Shown here piece after piece: positions 8,545 to 16,229 of a DNA stretch of 41,881 bases. This stretch comes from a virus. The notes beneath the pieces are model-generated. The model was not told the DNA's origin. It saw only the letters and a program-made list of their open reading frames with translations, and searched no databases. The stretch is taken from IMG/VR virus record IMGVR_UViG_3300025282_000081, positions 1-41,881 of that record. One strand, given 5' to 3'. The first letter of the stretch is position 1. Every line of letters starts with the position of its first letter. Position numbers and translations under genes: made by a program.

Positions 8545-8820
8545 TTATAATTCTCCTTTTATATATTTTTCTGCTCCACCAAATTCAGGGATCTGTTTAA
8601 ACTTACAGTCCCTCCTCATCTTACCTATAATTTCCATAACATCACTGATACTCCTTTCTTTCATCATCTTGTTGATATATAAACAATTGAATACTGCTGA
8701 TAGTATAGCATACTTCTCAGCCTTGGTAAAACTATCTAAGCTATCTACTACTCTCATCATTCCTTGTGCTACTTTTTTAACATCGACATTAGCCATGTCA
8801 ACTGAAGAAGAATTCTGCAT
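8545..8820 (-). CDS. Small hypothetical protein downstream of RNA polymerase
   Basis: 91 residues, mostly helical, without a recognisable domain. ATG 8820 has an AGGTG ribosome-binding site 5 bases upstream, inside the polymerase 3' end (23-base overlap), so translation is coupled to RNA polymerase. It is unrelated by eye to the T7 host-takeover proteins encoded near this position. Confidence 0.75.
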   Translation of the reverse strand: MQNSSSVDMANVDVKKVAQGMMRVVDSLDSFTKAEKYAILSAVFNCLYINKMMKERSISDVMEIIGKMRRDCKFKQIPEFGGAEKYIKGEL

Positions 8821-11176
8821 CTTTCACCTCGTTAATGTTTAACTTACCGTACTTCGGAATTTCAGGAACAAGCTTTTGTTCCTCTGCAAATTTCTTAAGG
8901 ACATCCTCTTTATAGATTTCAATGAAAGTTGTCCTTAAGTTTTCACTTAACAGCTCCATGTCACAAGCATGAGTACCAAACGAATCGTGAACTACAGAGA
9001 AGCTTTGAATATCAGTATAAGAAAGATTTACAGTTTTCATCAGGTGACAGGCATCCATGCTATGAACGTAGTTAGGAGCTATTCCATTAGTCTGCTTATG
9101 TTTATCTAGTTTATCTCCTACCCCGTGTGCAGAATATAAAGAAGCAACCTTGCCGTTTATAATTGTTCGTATTTCTTTAACTATCGGTCTTAAGTATTTC
9201 TGCTTCACTATAAACCCTGTAGGAACAGTCCAATAGATAGGTTTACTGTCCTTACTTAAGACCCTTGCACATTCCTGTAACCAATCCATACCTTCTCTAG
9301 CTGATACTACAACTTCTCCTATAGCTTCATAAATAATTGTAGCTAAGTATTTACAAAACACCCATAGGTCTTTATCTTTAGAAATTGTAGTAAAAATTAT
9401 TCCTTTATCTAACTGTTTCTTCAGCTCCTCGTATATCTGTTCTCTCATTCCATAAAGAGTAGCACCATAAGGAGTAGTCATAACAGGCCGTTTGACCAGT
9501 GCTCTATTAATATCCAAGTCTGAAACAATCGCGTCAGGATCAGCTCTTACTTTTTCTGCTACCTTAACTTTTACAATTTCATAGATATCTTGAGGACTAT
9601 CAGTCACTGTAAGGTTTACAGCTCTCCCCCCCACTTCATCTCTTAGCATAGCTGAGAAATGCTGAAGACCGTTACAAGAACCGTCTACAGTAACAGGTAA
9701 ATGACTCACAAAATCTCTAGGATTAACCTTGTATTTAACATACTCAATACAAGCCCTTAAAAACTGCCAAGGTTTATCTGCTTCCATCCACCATCTATTA
9801 ATTAGTGGAGCTGTTCCTACCTCAATGATAGCCCAACCATGAAATTCTGCCCATTCTACTCTTTCTTCTAAAGACACCTTATCATGCCCGTAACAATTAG
9901 CTAGATGGACCTGTAACCAAGGTAGTCCTGAGTTCCCTAAGGGTTTGCCAGTAGCGAACTCCAAGAGTCCTCTGGCTGAGTCCTCTCCTTGTGGATTCAG
10001 GAATGCTGTATTAGCATACATCCTTCCCCTGAAGTCTATGGTATGAGGAAAGTAAAAAACCTTCTCATCCTTGAATTTCCTAGTAGTCCACATGAGTTGA
10101 CTGAATTGTATTCTTTTAGTTTTTAACCTGACATTATCTGCATGCATAAGAGAAGCTAACCGTTTCCACTCTATTTGTTCTTCTTTAGTTCCCTTCTTAG
10201 GGTAGGGTTCTGGCATGGTTCTCTCTAGGAACTCGGGAATGACCTTACAGCTTGACCGCGAGTTAAATAGAGTATCCATAATCTCAAAAGTCTTTTTATT
10301 TATTCTCCACCCTGTCTCCTGGACTATATTTACGGCCTTCTTCACCTCTTTCAAGTCTGATTTATCCAACATCTCAAGGTATGAGTGGTCCATAGTTTTC
10401 ACTAAGTTGATATTAGTGTAGGTGTAGTAGCCCCCTGAGTATACTGAATCCCACTTTCTAGGTGGTATCAGGCAAGGCAGCTTGACAGGATTATATAATT
10501 CACAAATAGAATTCTTCTTATCTATCCATTTTAGAGATTCTTCGGTAGCTTCAAGCCAGTAGACGCTCTTCCTCTTTTGACCACTGGTATTATTATACAG
10601 ATCTACCTTAAATAGCTTCGTAGCTTCACATACTAACTCCACCATCATCTGCCCTAACCGGACCTTGTTTCCAGGAAGCCAGTTTTTCCATTCTATTCCA
10701 GCCTTATTAGAAGAGTGGACTAAGACTCTTTTCTGTTTACGATAGTTAGTAGTGCGTTTATTCAAGTCCCTCATAATCACACCGTAAAGGGCAGGGTTGG
10801 AGTCTTTAAAGAATCTGAATCTAGCCTCATCTTCCAAGAAAGACCCCAACTCATTGGCTACCTTTACCAATTTGACAGGGGTAGAGAGGTGATTAACACA
10901 AGCTTTTAGACTAAGGAAGGAGATGACATCACTAGGTAGCTCGAATAATCTCTCTACTGCATCGGTGGGATATTTATAGGGAGTACCATCACTATAATTT
11001 TTCTTTAATTCGTTGACGCGCTTCTCTACTTTAGCTACACCTTTCCTTAAAAACTGGACTCCAGCAGGAGTAGTAGATTCATGTTTACCCTTCTTAGCTT
11101 TTCTATTATCTTCCCTGAAACGCTTTACACCAAGAGCTACCATTTCTGCTTCTAGGTCTTTTTGACGCTGTAGCAT
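8798..11176 (-). CDS. Single-subunit T7-type DNA-directed RNA polymerase
   Basis: The defining transcription enzyme of T7-like phages, 792 aa (T7: 883). Palm and fingers motifs are intact: IDFRGRMYA, VDGSCNGLQHFSAMLRDEVG (catalytic Asp as T7 D537), RPVMTTPYGATLYG (Lys and Tyr as T7 K631 and Y639) and VVHDSFGTHA (second catalytic Asp as T7 D812). The N-terminal promoter-binding domain is shorter and divergent and the specificity-loop region looks short, so T7 promoters are not expected to be recognised. ATG 11176 is preceded by AGGT at 8 bases. Confidence 0.97.
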   Translation of the reverse strand: MLQRQKDLEAEMVALGVKRFREDNRKAKKGKHESTTPAGVQFLRKGVAKVEKRVNELKKNYSDGTPYKYPTDAVERLFELPSDVISFLSLKACVNHLSTPVKLVKVANELGSFLEDEARFRFFKDSNPALYGVIMRDLNKRTTNYRKQKRVLVHSSNKAGIEWKNWLPGNKVRLGQMMVELVCEATKLFKVDLYNNTSGQKRKSVYWLEATEESLKWIDKKNSICELYNPVKLPCLIPPRKWDSVYSGGYYTYTNINLVKTMDHSYLEMLDKSDLKEVKKAVNIVQETGWRINKKTFEIMDTLFNSRSSCKVIPEFLERTMPEPYPKKGTKEEQIEWKRLASLMHADNVRLKTKRIQFSQLMWTTRKFKDEKVFYFPHTIDFRGRMYANTAFLNPQGEDSARGLLEFATGKPLGNSGLPWLQVHLANCYGHDKVSLEERVEWAEFHGWAIIEVGTAPLINRWWMEADKPWQFLRACIEYVKYKVNPRDFVSHLPVTVDGSCNGLQHFSAMLRDEVGGRAVNLTVTDSPQDIYEIVKVKVAEKVRADPDAIVSDLDINRALVKRPVMTTPYGATLYGMREQIYEELKKQLDKGIIFTTISKDKDLWVFCKYLATIIYEAIGEVVVSAREGMDWLQECARVLSKDSKPIYWTVPTGFIVKQKYLRPIVKEIRTIINGKVASLYSAHGVGDKLDKHKQTNGIAPNYVHSMDACHLMKTVNLSYTDIQSFSVVHDSFGTHACDMELLSENLRTTFIEIYKEDVLKKFAEEQKLVPEIPKYGKLNINEVKDAEFFFS

Positions 11177-11258
11177 AGGTTTTTTACCTTTTTATGAAAT
11201 TTTGGCCTCGTGAGAGGCTCTACAGTCCATTATTATGAGAGTAGGCATATCCTAGCAC
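11177..11258 (-). promoter_or_regulatory. Leader upstream of RNA polymerase with small hairpins
   Basis: An 82-base gap between the HNH gene and RNA polymerase. On the minus strand it holds a 5-bp hairpin GCCTC-TCAC-GAGGC (11205-11218). Immediately before the start, AGGT and ACCT flank six A's, so the ribosome-binding site could pair with the bases just before ATG. This may tune polymerase translation or be an RNase-processing site. No U-run follows, so it is not an intrinsic terminator. Regulatory function is inference. Confidence 0.35.
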
Positions 11259-11807
11259 CTACCTTTTCTTAGGTTTATTAAGTTTAAATTTTACTCCATT
11301 AGTTATCCAATCTTTTACCATTCTACGCTGAATTAACGCTTCATCTCTTGCGGTGTAACGGTTCTTTTTGACACGATTTGTATCTGCTAATATTACTCTT
11401 AAATTACCAGATACATGAAAACCAGAAACAAGTCTACCCTGTAAAGGCACAATATGATCAACATGGTAGTCTCTGCCAGTTTCTTTGGTTTTCTTGTTAG
11501 ATAATTTAAATAATTTTAATGTGTTATTATAGTTATTTAGCTCAAATTTACTCGTTCTTATTTCTAATACTCTACGTTTTGAGCAATTTTCATTACTTCT
11601 AACCTTTACATAGTCCCTTTGTCTATATGCTTTACCATACGTTTCACTTTTTCCGGGATTTTCTTTTCTATATTTTCTCGTAGATTTACGACCGGAAGCT
11701 CTTACTTTTTCTCTATTTGCGTCTATGTATTCTCGAATATGTTCCCAATTTCTCTTATCCCATTTTGCTTTATATTCTTTTTGTTTTAATGGGTCTGCAT
11801 ATGGCAT
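11259..11807 (-). CDS. HNH homing-type endonuclease upstream of RNA polymerase
   Basis: 182 residues: a very basic N-terminal two thirds, then an HNH core YHVDHIVPLQG, SGFHVSGNLRVI and a following Asn/Lys-rich NRVKKNRY segment. This is the phage HNH pattern (His-Asp-His plus Asn) of single-strand or double-strand nicking homing enzymes. ATG 11807 has a strong AAGGAG site. It stands immediately upstream of RNA polymerase, a common landing place for such genes in T7-like phages. No split gene or intron is evident: the polymerase is intact. Confidence 0.85.
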   Translation of the reverse strand: MPYADPLKQKEYKAKWDKRNWEHIREYIDANREKVRASGRKSTRKYRKENPGKSETYGKAYRQRDYVKVRSNENCSKRRVLEIRTSKFELNNYNNTLKLFKLSNKKTKETGRDYHVDHIVPLQGRLVSGFHVSGNLRVILADTNRVKKNRYTARDEALIQRRMVKDWITNGVKFKLNKPKKR

Positions 11808-11811
11808 AATT

Positions 11812-12024
11812 TTATCTCCTTTTCCCTCTAAAATAAGCTTCCAGGTAGATATACGCTAAACCAATATCAATAAGTAGAAAGCCATATTGACTTGTGTATA
11901 TCCACATGGAAACCCACAATACCTGGCCCACCCAACCTATGAGTGGACCAAGCTTGTGACCTATTGCCAAGAGCCTGACTGCTGCCAAAGCCCATATTGA
12001 TAAGAATATCTCAATCCAGAACAC
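11812..12024 (-). CDS. Small integral membrane protein
   Basis: 70 residues, mostly hydrophobic, with two or three predicted transmembrane helices (about 2-22, 28-46 and 48-62) and a basic C-terminus. The start is GTG 12024, inside the end of the preceding gene, with GGA 8 bases upstream. Function unknown; the early position and membrane location would suit an effect on the host envelope or superinfection, but this is speculative. Confidence 0.7.
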   Translation of the reverse strand: MFWIEIFLSIWALAAVRLLAIGHKLGPLIGWVGQVLWVSMWIYTSQYGFLLIDIGLAYIYLEAYFRGKRR

Positions 12025-12352
12025 GTTCTTTTTCCATTAAATAGTCCATATCTTTAGGTTTGTTAGGCAATTCTATCTTGTGCCAGTAGTGAGGATGCCT
12101 TATAAACAGAGGTCTTGACAAATCAAAGATAGAATAACAACGGTTGTCCTCGTAAGCTTGAGGACTCACAAAAACCATTTCATTGATTGATCGAGGTTTA
12201 TATTTACAAGGTACAGCGGTAGCATTATAACTCACCTCAGTACCATCCTCATGTACTAACTGGATTTGAGTTGGCACTTCATTGATAGTCCAGTCCACCA
12301 TCTTATTAGGAGCTGGAACAACTAACATAATGGTTATTAACAACTCATTCAT
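12011..12352 (-). CDS. Hypothetical protein with hydrophobic N-terminus
   Basis: 113 residues. The first 15 residues are hydrophobic (possible weak signal or anchor), followed by a polar, proline- and tyrosine-containing region with two cysteines. No known domain is visible. ATG 12352 overlaps the upstream stop as ATGA, and the 3' end overlaps the membrane protein gene, indicating translational coupling across 12.6-11.8 kb. Confidence 0.7.
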   Translation of the reverse strand: MNELLITIMLVVPAPNKMVDWTINEVPTQIQLVHEDGTEVSYNATAVPCKYKPRSINEMVFVSPQAYEDNRCYSIFDLSRPLFIRHPHYWHKIELPNKPKDMDYLMEKERVLD

Positions 12353-12582
12353 GAGGCTGCCGGTACAGGAAATACAGTGGTTTCCCTACACCACACATAA
12401 TTAATACTACAGTTATATGCTTTTGCATATTTTTTAGCTTCTTTTATAGCTTCTCTTTTATTCCCACCATTCCATGTCCCAACTCCCATCCAATATCTAC
12501 CGTCCGGAACAAGTAAAGTGACAATATATTTCATACTACGAATTGAAGTATCCTGTTGCTTTAGTTCGACTTGGTAGCTCAT
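12349..12582 (-). CDS. Hypothetical protein
   Basis: 77 residues with an alternating strand-helix look: a beta-like KYIVTLLVPDGRYWMGVGTW segment and then a Lys/Ala-rich helix. No membrane segment and no family I recognise. ATG 12582 has AAGGAC about 10 bases upstream. It is coupled to the next gene by an ATGA overlap. Confidence 0.7.
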   Translation of the reverse strand: MSYQVELKQQDTSIRSMKYIVTLLVPDGRYWMGVGTWNGGNKREAIKEAKKYAKAYNCSINYVWCRETTVFPVPAAS

Positions 12583-12588
12583 TAGTTT

Positions 12589-12804
12589 TTAGTCCTTTGT
12601 TAAATAGAGGTCAACATGACCTGAGTGATTATCTTTAGGGACACAAACTCTTCCTGTCGTTTCATCTACTTGGATTGATGCGTGTTTACAGGCTTTAAGG
12701 CTCTGGTATGTATCGTGGTGGTAGTGCATTCTGGTATCGAACCATAGTGGTTCATAAAGAAAAGCACTAAACACTAAACTAATTACTACATAGATTACAG
12801 TCAT
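12589..12804 (-). CDS. Small exported or membrane-anchored protein
   Basis: 71 residues starting with a hydrophobic segment (about residues 3-18) that could be a signal anchor, followed by a polar domain with two cysteines and several histidines, plausibly periplasmic. Strong AGGAG ribosome-binding site 7 bases before ATG 12804. Function unknown. Confidence 0.7.
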   Translation of the reverse strand: MTVIYVVISLVFSAFLYEPLWFDTRMHYHHDTYQSLKACKHASIQVDETTGRVCVPKDNHSGHVDLYLTKD

Positions 12805-12819
12805 TTTTAATCTCCTATT

Positions 12820-13008
12820 TTAAGAATCTGACCTAACATTATGTTCTTCTATAACGTACCCCTGTTTCCCTTGTAGATCACTAACATAAGCAGTTTGGCG
12901 AATTTTATTGACAGGAGAAATTCTTTTACTGCTCTTCTTTTTCTTTATGATAGGTTTTTTCTCATCACAAAACTCAGGTTTTTGAGTACTTGCTCTTTTT
13001 ATTTCCAT
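12820..13008 (-). CDS. Small basic hypothetical protein
   Basis: 62 residues with a lysine-rich centre (a run of five basic residues then Ser-Ser-Lys-Arg) and an acidic end. It could bind nucleic acid, but no fold is recognisable. ATG 13008 is preceded by AAGGGG at about 7 bases. It is one of a string of short genes upstream of RNA polymerase. Confidence 0.65.
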   Translation of the reverse strand: MEIKRASTQKPEFCDEKKPIIKKKKSSKRISPVNKIRQTAYVSDLQGKQGYVIEEHNVRSDS

Positions 13009-13020
13009 ACTATTCCCCTT

Positions 13021-13182
13021 TTATTTTTCTGCTAATGAATTACCTTTATTGGATTCACTCCAGATCCCCATATCGATAGTTTTTTCTACCTTTGGAACGC
13101 TGGTGAGTACTGGTGCTTTAGATGAAAAGTAGAATAAAAATGCAAATACAGTAACTGCTAATGCTATGTAAAGTCTAGTCAT
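13021..13182 (-). CDS. 53-residue membrane-anchored peptide
   Basis: A short gene of 53 codons. It begins MTRLYIALAVTVFAFLFYF, a single N-terminal transmembrane or signal-anchor helix, followed by a 34-residue polar tail. AAGGAGA stands 9 bases before ATG 13182, which starts three bases after the upstream stop. The good ribosome-binding site and tight packing support a real gene. Function unknown. Confidence 0.65.
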   Translation of the reverse strand: MTRLYIALAVTVFAFLFYFSSKAPVLTSVPKVEKTIDMGIWSESNKGNSLAEK

Positions 13183-13185
13183 AAT

Positions 13186-13896
13186 TCATTTTCTCCTTAC
13201 TTGGTGAATAATTTCACTATCACTAAAATCTAATCTCCTCTTGAATGTCTGAGGAGCTTTAGGATTCCCATATCTATCTGTATACATAACTGAAGAAGCC
13301 CCGTAGTTATCAGCTTGGTCTTGGAATTTAGTTAGAGGACATTTTTCAGGAAGAATGACCTTGATACCCTTACCCCTAGCATATCCTATAAGGTACTCCA
13401 TGTTGGCTCTTTGATGCTGCCACTCATCTCCAGCAGCCATATCTACCCCAAAGATAGCTATATCTGTAATATGAGCTTCAACTATAGCTAGAGCTACCAT
13501 GTAAGAGATAGAAGAGCAGTAATAGTGACCCACTTCTCGATCTACTTTCTCAAATGGATAGGCTATAGCTCCTAAAAAGGTTTCTTCCTGTAAATAGACT
13601 TTATGATTCTTACTCTGACACATATCAGGCAACCACTCAGAGTAATAATCTTTATGACGATAGACTCTTCTCTCCAAGCCTTTTCCATCGTAGTGCTCGT
13701 ATAAAGGATTAGCAGTCATTACTTCCCATAAGATTGAGTGATGCATATCAAATAATCTGTTGTATCTCTCATAACCGTTGAGATCCCACGCTAACCCCCA
13801 CTTTTCCCAAGTAGTATTTTCCCAAGGTACATCATCATAAGAAGTTTTAGAAAATCCTACTATTGCTACCTTTTTACCTTTACCTCTTCTACTCAT
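13186..13896 (-). CDS. Rossmann-like phage protein (MptE-like/DUF115-type resemblance)
   Basis: 236 residues from ATG 13896 (overlaps the upstream stop as ATGA; the frame also allows GTG 13908). It shows a pattern I recognise in many phage proteins: VAIVGF near the N-terminus, Pro-Trp and WEKWGLAWDL, FDMHHS, a central YYCSSISYMVALAI, IFGVDMA and then a C-terminal GIKVILPE. This looks like a Rossmann-type fold with a conserved Gly-Val-Asp motif; the resemblance is to MptE-like pyrophosphokinase/DUF115 proteins, but the biochemical role in phages is unknown. It is coupled to the 2OG oxygenase. Confidence 0.75.
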   Translation of the reverse strand: MSRRGKGKKVAIVGFSKTSYDDVPWENTTWEKWGLAWDLNGYERYNRLFDMHHSILWEVMTANPLYEHYDGKGLERRVYRHKDYYSEWLPDMCQSKNHKVYLQEETFLGAIAYPFEKVDREVGHYYCSSISYMVALAIVEAHITDIAIFGVDMAAGDEWQHQRANMEYLIGYARGKGIKVILPEKCPLTKFQDQADNYGASSVMYTDRYGNPKAPQTFKRRLDFSDSEIIHQVRRK

Positions 13897-14426
13897 ACTA
13901 ATCCCCACATTATTAAAGTTTTTCTTACTCCAGAAGTAACCGGAGTCACTCGATGCAACATATCAATAGGAAAAGTAGTCACCATGCCTTTAGTCTTCAT
14001 AACATCTATAACTTTATCTTCATGCTTAAGTTGTAATACTCCTCCTACATAATCACTTGGACTAGAGAGCTGTACTATTCCCACGTTAACTCTAGCCTTC
14101 ATTATCTTATCGCCTGTACCTATATCTCTATGCCAAGTATAATGACTTTTCTCTTCTCCATGATAAACTGTATATTGCATGGATTGAAGAGCATTAAAAG
14201 GTAGAGCACTCTTGAACACCATGATAGCACGGTCAAATAACCAGTGAGTATTCTTTCCAGGATGTATCCACGCTATCTTAGTGTTCCTAACAGCATGATC
14301 TACCATATCACCTTTTATCTTACCTTCTTCTAATATCAGAGCATCGCCATGATCTATAATTTGTTGTACTTCTTCAGGGAGGAATAGATCAAGCCGATGC
14401 TCTATGTGTACTTGTTTCTTTTTCAT
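13893..14426 (-). CDS. 2-oxoglutarate/Fe(II)-dependent dioxygenase
   Basis: A 177-residue double-stranded beta-helix oxygenase. The iron triad is visible as HRD (H99, D101) and the distal H158 in IDMLHRV; R168, ten residues later, is positioned to bind 2-oxoglutarate. The arrangement resembles prolyl-hydroxylase/PKHD-type phage enzymes. Substrate is unknown: it could be protein, a small molecule or a nucleobase. ATG 14426 overlaps the upstream stop by ATGA, and its own stop overlaps the next start, so three genes at 14.8-13.2 kb are coupled. Confidence 0.88.
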   Translation of the reverse strand: MKKKQVHIEHRLDLFLPEEVQQIIDHGDALILEEGKIKGDMVDHAVRNTKIAWIHPGKNTHWLFDRAIMVFKSALPFNALQSMQYTVYHGEEKSHYTWHRDIGTGDKIMKARVNVGIVQLSSPSDYVGGVLQLKHEDKVIDVMKTKGMVTTFPIDMLHRVTPVTSGVRKTLIMWGLV

Positions 14427-14782
14427 ACAGTATAAGACTTTATATTCTCTGGCAAGAACATCTCAGACAAGTAATAAGTGTCAGTCCAAGTTGCTCTTTG
14501 CTTTTCATTGATTTTAAAGGTAACAGTGTCCTCTTCAGGATCAAAACTTACAAAATAAGTTTCCTTCAACTTAAAGGCTTCACTAATTCTATCATATTGA
14601 GGCCGAGGAACCTTTAAAGTATAGGTTTTTCTGGCTGATTTTTCCGGATCTTTTTCTCCTACTTCTTCTTTATTACACTTAGGACATAAAAGTTTATATT
14701 GAACAACAGTATTTAACTTTTTCTCTAAGGTATTTAGAGAATTTTCCCACTTTTCGTTCAAGAATTTTTCTGCGATGGTCAT
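14423..14782 (-). CDS. Hypothetical protein with a CPKC knuckle
   Basis: 119 residues. A helical N-terminus is followed by CPKC (residues 34-37) without an obvious second cysteine pair, then an alternating beta-rich half with TVTFKINEKQRATW. I do not recognise the family. It precedes and is coupled to the 2OG oxygenase by ATGA, so a partner role is possible. Confidence 0.72.
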   Translation of the reverse strand: MTIAEKFLNEKWENSLNTLEKKLNTVVQYKLLCPKCNKEEVGEKDPEKSARKTYTLKVPRPQYDRISEAFKLKETYFVSFDPEEDTVTFKINEKQRATWTDTYYLSEMFLPENIKSYTV

Positions 14783-14828
14783 GATGTCACCTCTAATTAT
14801 AGATTAATATTAGTATAATTTATAGTAC

Positions 14829-15083
14829 TTATTTACCTAAAGCATTAAACATTTGTTGAACAGTCTTAGGAGCCTTTACTACATCATCATCCTCATAAGT
14901 GTTAATAAACTGCGCGAGCGATGGCTGTAGTTTAATTAATTCACGAGTAGCTTTAATACTGTGAGTTACTACCCGATTAGAAGTAATATTACCTTCTTTA
15001 TCATAAGTAGCACAATAAGCAGGATACTGGTATTTAGCTTCTATTAACCCGTGTTTAACTTCTTCTTCTACTGATAGTTTCAT
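14829..15083 (-). CDS. Hypothetical early protein
   Basis: 84 residues, no membrane segment and no recognised domain; mixed charge with an acidic EDDDV patch. It is the first gene downstream of the AT-rich intergenic region at 15.1-15.2 kb and a candidate host-type promoter, so it is probably an early gene. Confidence 0.7.
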   Translation of the reverse strand: MKLSVEEEVKHGLIEAKYQYPAYCATYDKEGNITSNRVVTHSIKATRELIKLQPSLAQFINTYEDDDVVKAPKTVQQMFNALGK

Positions 15084-15164
15084 GAGATAACTCCTAGTTT
15101 ATTAAAGATTATCTATAGTTTAATACTTCTACTTCTACCTATATATACTTATATATACTAGTAT

Positions 15165-15194
15165 ACTATATATATAACTATATGATTTGGTCAA
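15165..15194 (-). promoter_or_regulatory. Candidate sigma-70-type early promoter
   Basis: Reading the minus strand, TTGACC (15194-15189; 5 of 6 to consensus) is followed after 18 bases by TATAGT (15170-15165; 5 of 6), within a very AT-rich run. It points at the 84-aa gene starting at 15083. Overlapping TATA-rich steps make the exact -10 ambiguous. Early T7-like genes are normally read by host polymerase before phage polymerase appears. Confidence 0.45.
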
Positions 15195-15250
15195 TCTTCC
15201 AGGTCCTGGCCCGTAGTCAATTATGAGTTAGCTATAGGTTAACCGCGAGT
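15191..15250. repeat. Composite noncoding element, copy A
   Basis: TCAATC-TT-CCAGGTCCTGGCC (15191-15211) followed about 27 bases later by GTTAACCGCGAGT (15238-15250). The same two-part arrangement in the same orientation occurs at 17701-17744. CCAGG-T-CCTGG is itself a palindrome. The part below 15232 is noncoding; the rest runs into the 30-codon gene. Possible roles are a recombination boundary, a replication or packaging signal, or a regulatory site. Confidence 0.55.
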
Positions 15251-15285
15251 ATCTCAAAGAAACCTACAGCTTTTAGGGCCAGGAC
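15203..15285. repeat. Perfect 10-bp inverted repeat
   Basis: GTCCTGGCCC (15203-15212) and GGGCCAGGAC (15276-15285) are exact reverse complements 63 bases apart, GC-rich in an otherwise AT-rich segment. The right arm lies within the 30-codon gene. It could form a long-loop stem or be paired binding sites. It overlaps copy A of the composite element. Confidence 0.6.
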
Positions 15286-15324
15286 ATAGAGTATAGCTAG
15301 TATAGTTATTTGGATTTTGATCAT
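15232..15324 (-). CDS. 30-residue hydrophobic peptide (candidate)
   Basis: A 30-codon frame from ATG 15324 with AGGTG 7 bases upstream, five bases after the stop of the preceding gene. The product is almost entirely one hydrophobic helix (ITILAILYVLALKAVGFF). Tiny single-pass membrane peptides are common in phage early regions. Support is limited to the ribosome-binding site, position and composition; chance is possible at this length. Confidence 0.45.
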   Translation of the reverse strand: MIKIQITILAILYVLALKAVGFFEILAVNL

Positions 15325-15328
15325 TATT

Positions 15329-15517
15329 TCACCTATTTATAAGTTTATCGAATTCTTTTGGAGATAAAACGATATCATCATCGTGCTGTGGTTTCCATAC
15401 TAATCTTAAATCTTTATGCTTAGAGATAACCTTTAAGGCTTCCTGTTTATCCTCAAAGGCTGCTGCTTTGTTTCCAATGGATAATACTTTATCGTTTTTG
15501 TTTACAATTAAATACAT
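15329..15517 (-). CDS. Small hypothetical protein
   Basis: 62 residues: MYLIVNKNDKVLSIGNKAAAF start, strand-helix-strand appearance, a lysine/aspartate-rich middle and no membrane segment. It resembles small phage proteins of unknown function with a YxIVxxxxxVxxIGxxxxAF opening. It lies in the CCWGG-rich early block, downstream of the GP88-type gene. Confidence 0.65.
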   Translation of the reverse strand: MYLIVNKNDKVLSIGNKAAAFEDKQEALKVISKHKDLRLVWKPQHDDDIVLSPKEFDKLINR

Positions 15518-15539
15518 TTTGTGCTCCCTGGTTTAATGT

Positions 15540-16229
15540 TTATATAGATTGTACAAAAGTACCATTATTCTTTATTGCCTTACCTTTTGCTCTTAATCCT
15601 ATGATATAGCCTTTATTCTCAGTAAATCTTAAATCGTGTTTATCACCATCCAGGACCGGATAATCAATACCATTTAAATTATAGGTTTTTGGTAGTTCTT
15701 CATTTCTTTTTGTAGTCATAACTACCGATACATTAGCAATCTTATTCTTTAATAAAAACTTAGTTTCCAGGCTATTCAAACCATCATATGAGAATGTTAG
15801 GTTATAGCCTTTATAGCCCTGGTAATCTAATACTCTTTGAAAGTCTTTTGTATAATCATAGGCCTGGTCAAAAGGCTGATCATTCATATCTAAAAAATGC
15901 TTTACTTCTTCAAACCTATCGGATGTACCATTAAAACGATATGCTAGTTTTTTACCTTTTTTATGCGCGGACCTTTTAACTTTCCTTAGTTCTATCTCTA
16001 GATTGTTTATAAAAGTATCATTATCCTGGTATAATAGCTTAGTTCTATTAATCATTGCTTTTTTAGCCATTGGCAGCCTACCACTAGTTTTTAAACAAGT
16101 ATTAAAACAATTATCGCTAAACTTACATAGGTTTTTATTTGGATATAAATACGTTAAAGTATTAATCCAGCCAGGATACTCTTTTTCTGTTTTTTCTGTT
16201 TTTATTGTTTTACTTAATAGAGCACTCAT
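15540..16229 (-). CDS. GP88/DUF7227-type phage protein
   Basis: 229 residues with the signature of a widespread phage and plasmid family of unknown biochemistry: a cysteine cluster C35-X5-C41-X3-C45 followed by LKTSGR, then AYRFNGTSD, a DYTK motif, LTFSYDG, PVLDGDKHDLRF and GLRAKGKA near the C-terminus. The motif series resembles a TIM-barrel-like order, and the Cys cluster could hold a metal or an Fe-S cluster, but that is inference. ATG 16229 overlaps the upstream stop by ATGA. It lies in the first-transcribed block, unlike most replication genes. Confidence 0.8.
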   Translation of the reverse strand: MSALLSKTIKTEKTEKEYPGWINTLTYLYPNKNLCKFSDNCFNTCLKTSGRLPMAKKAMINRTKLLYQDNDTFINNLEIELRKVKRSAHKKGKKLAYRFNGTSDRFEEVKHFLDMNDQPFDQAYDYTKDFQRVLDYQGYKGYNLTFSYDGLNSLETKFLLKNKIANVSVVMTTKRNEELPKTYNLNGIDYPVLDGDKHDLRFTENKGYIIGLRAKGKAIKNNGTFVQSI

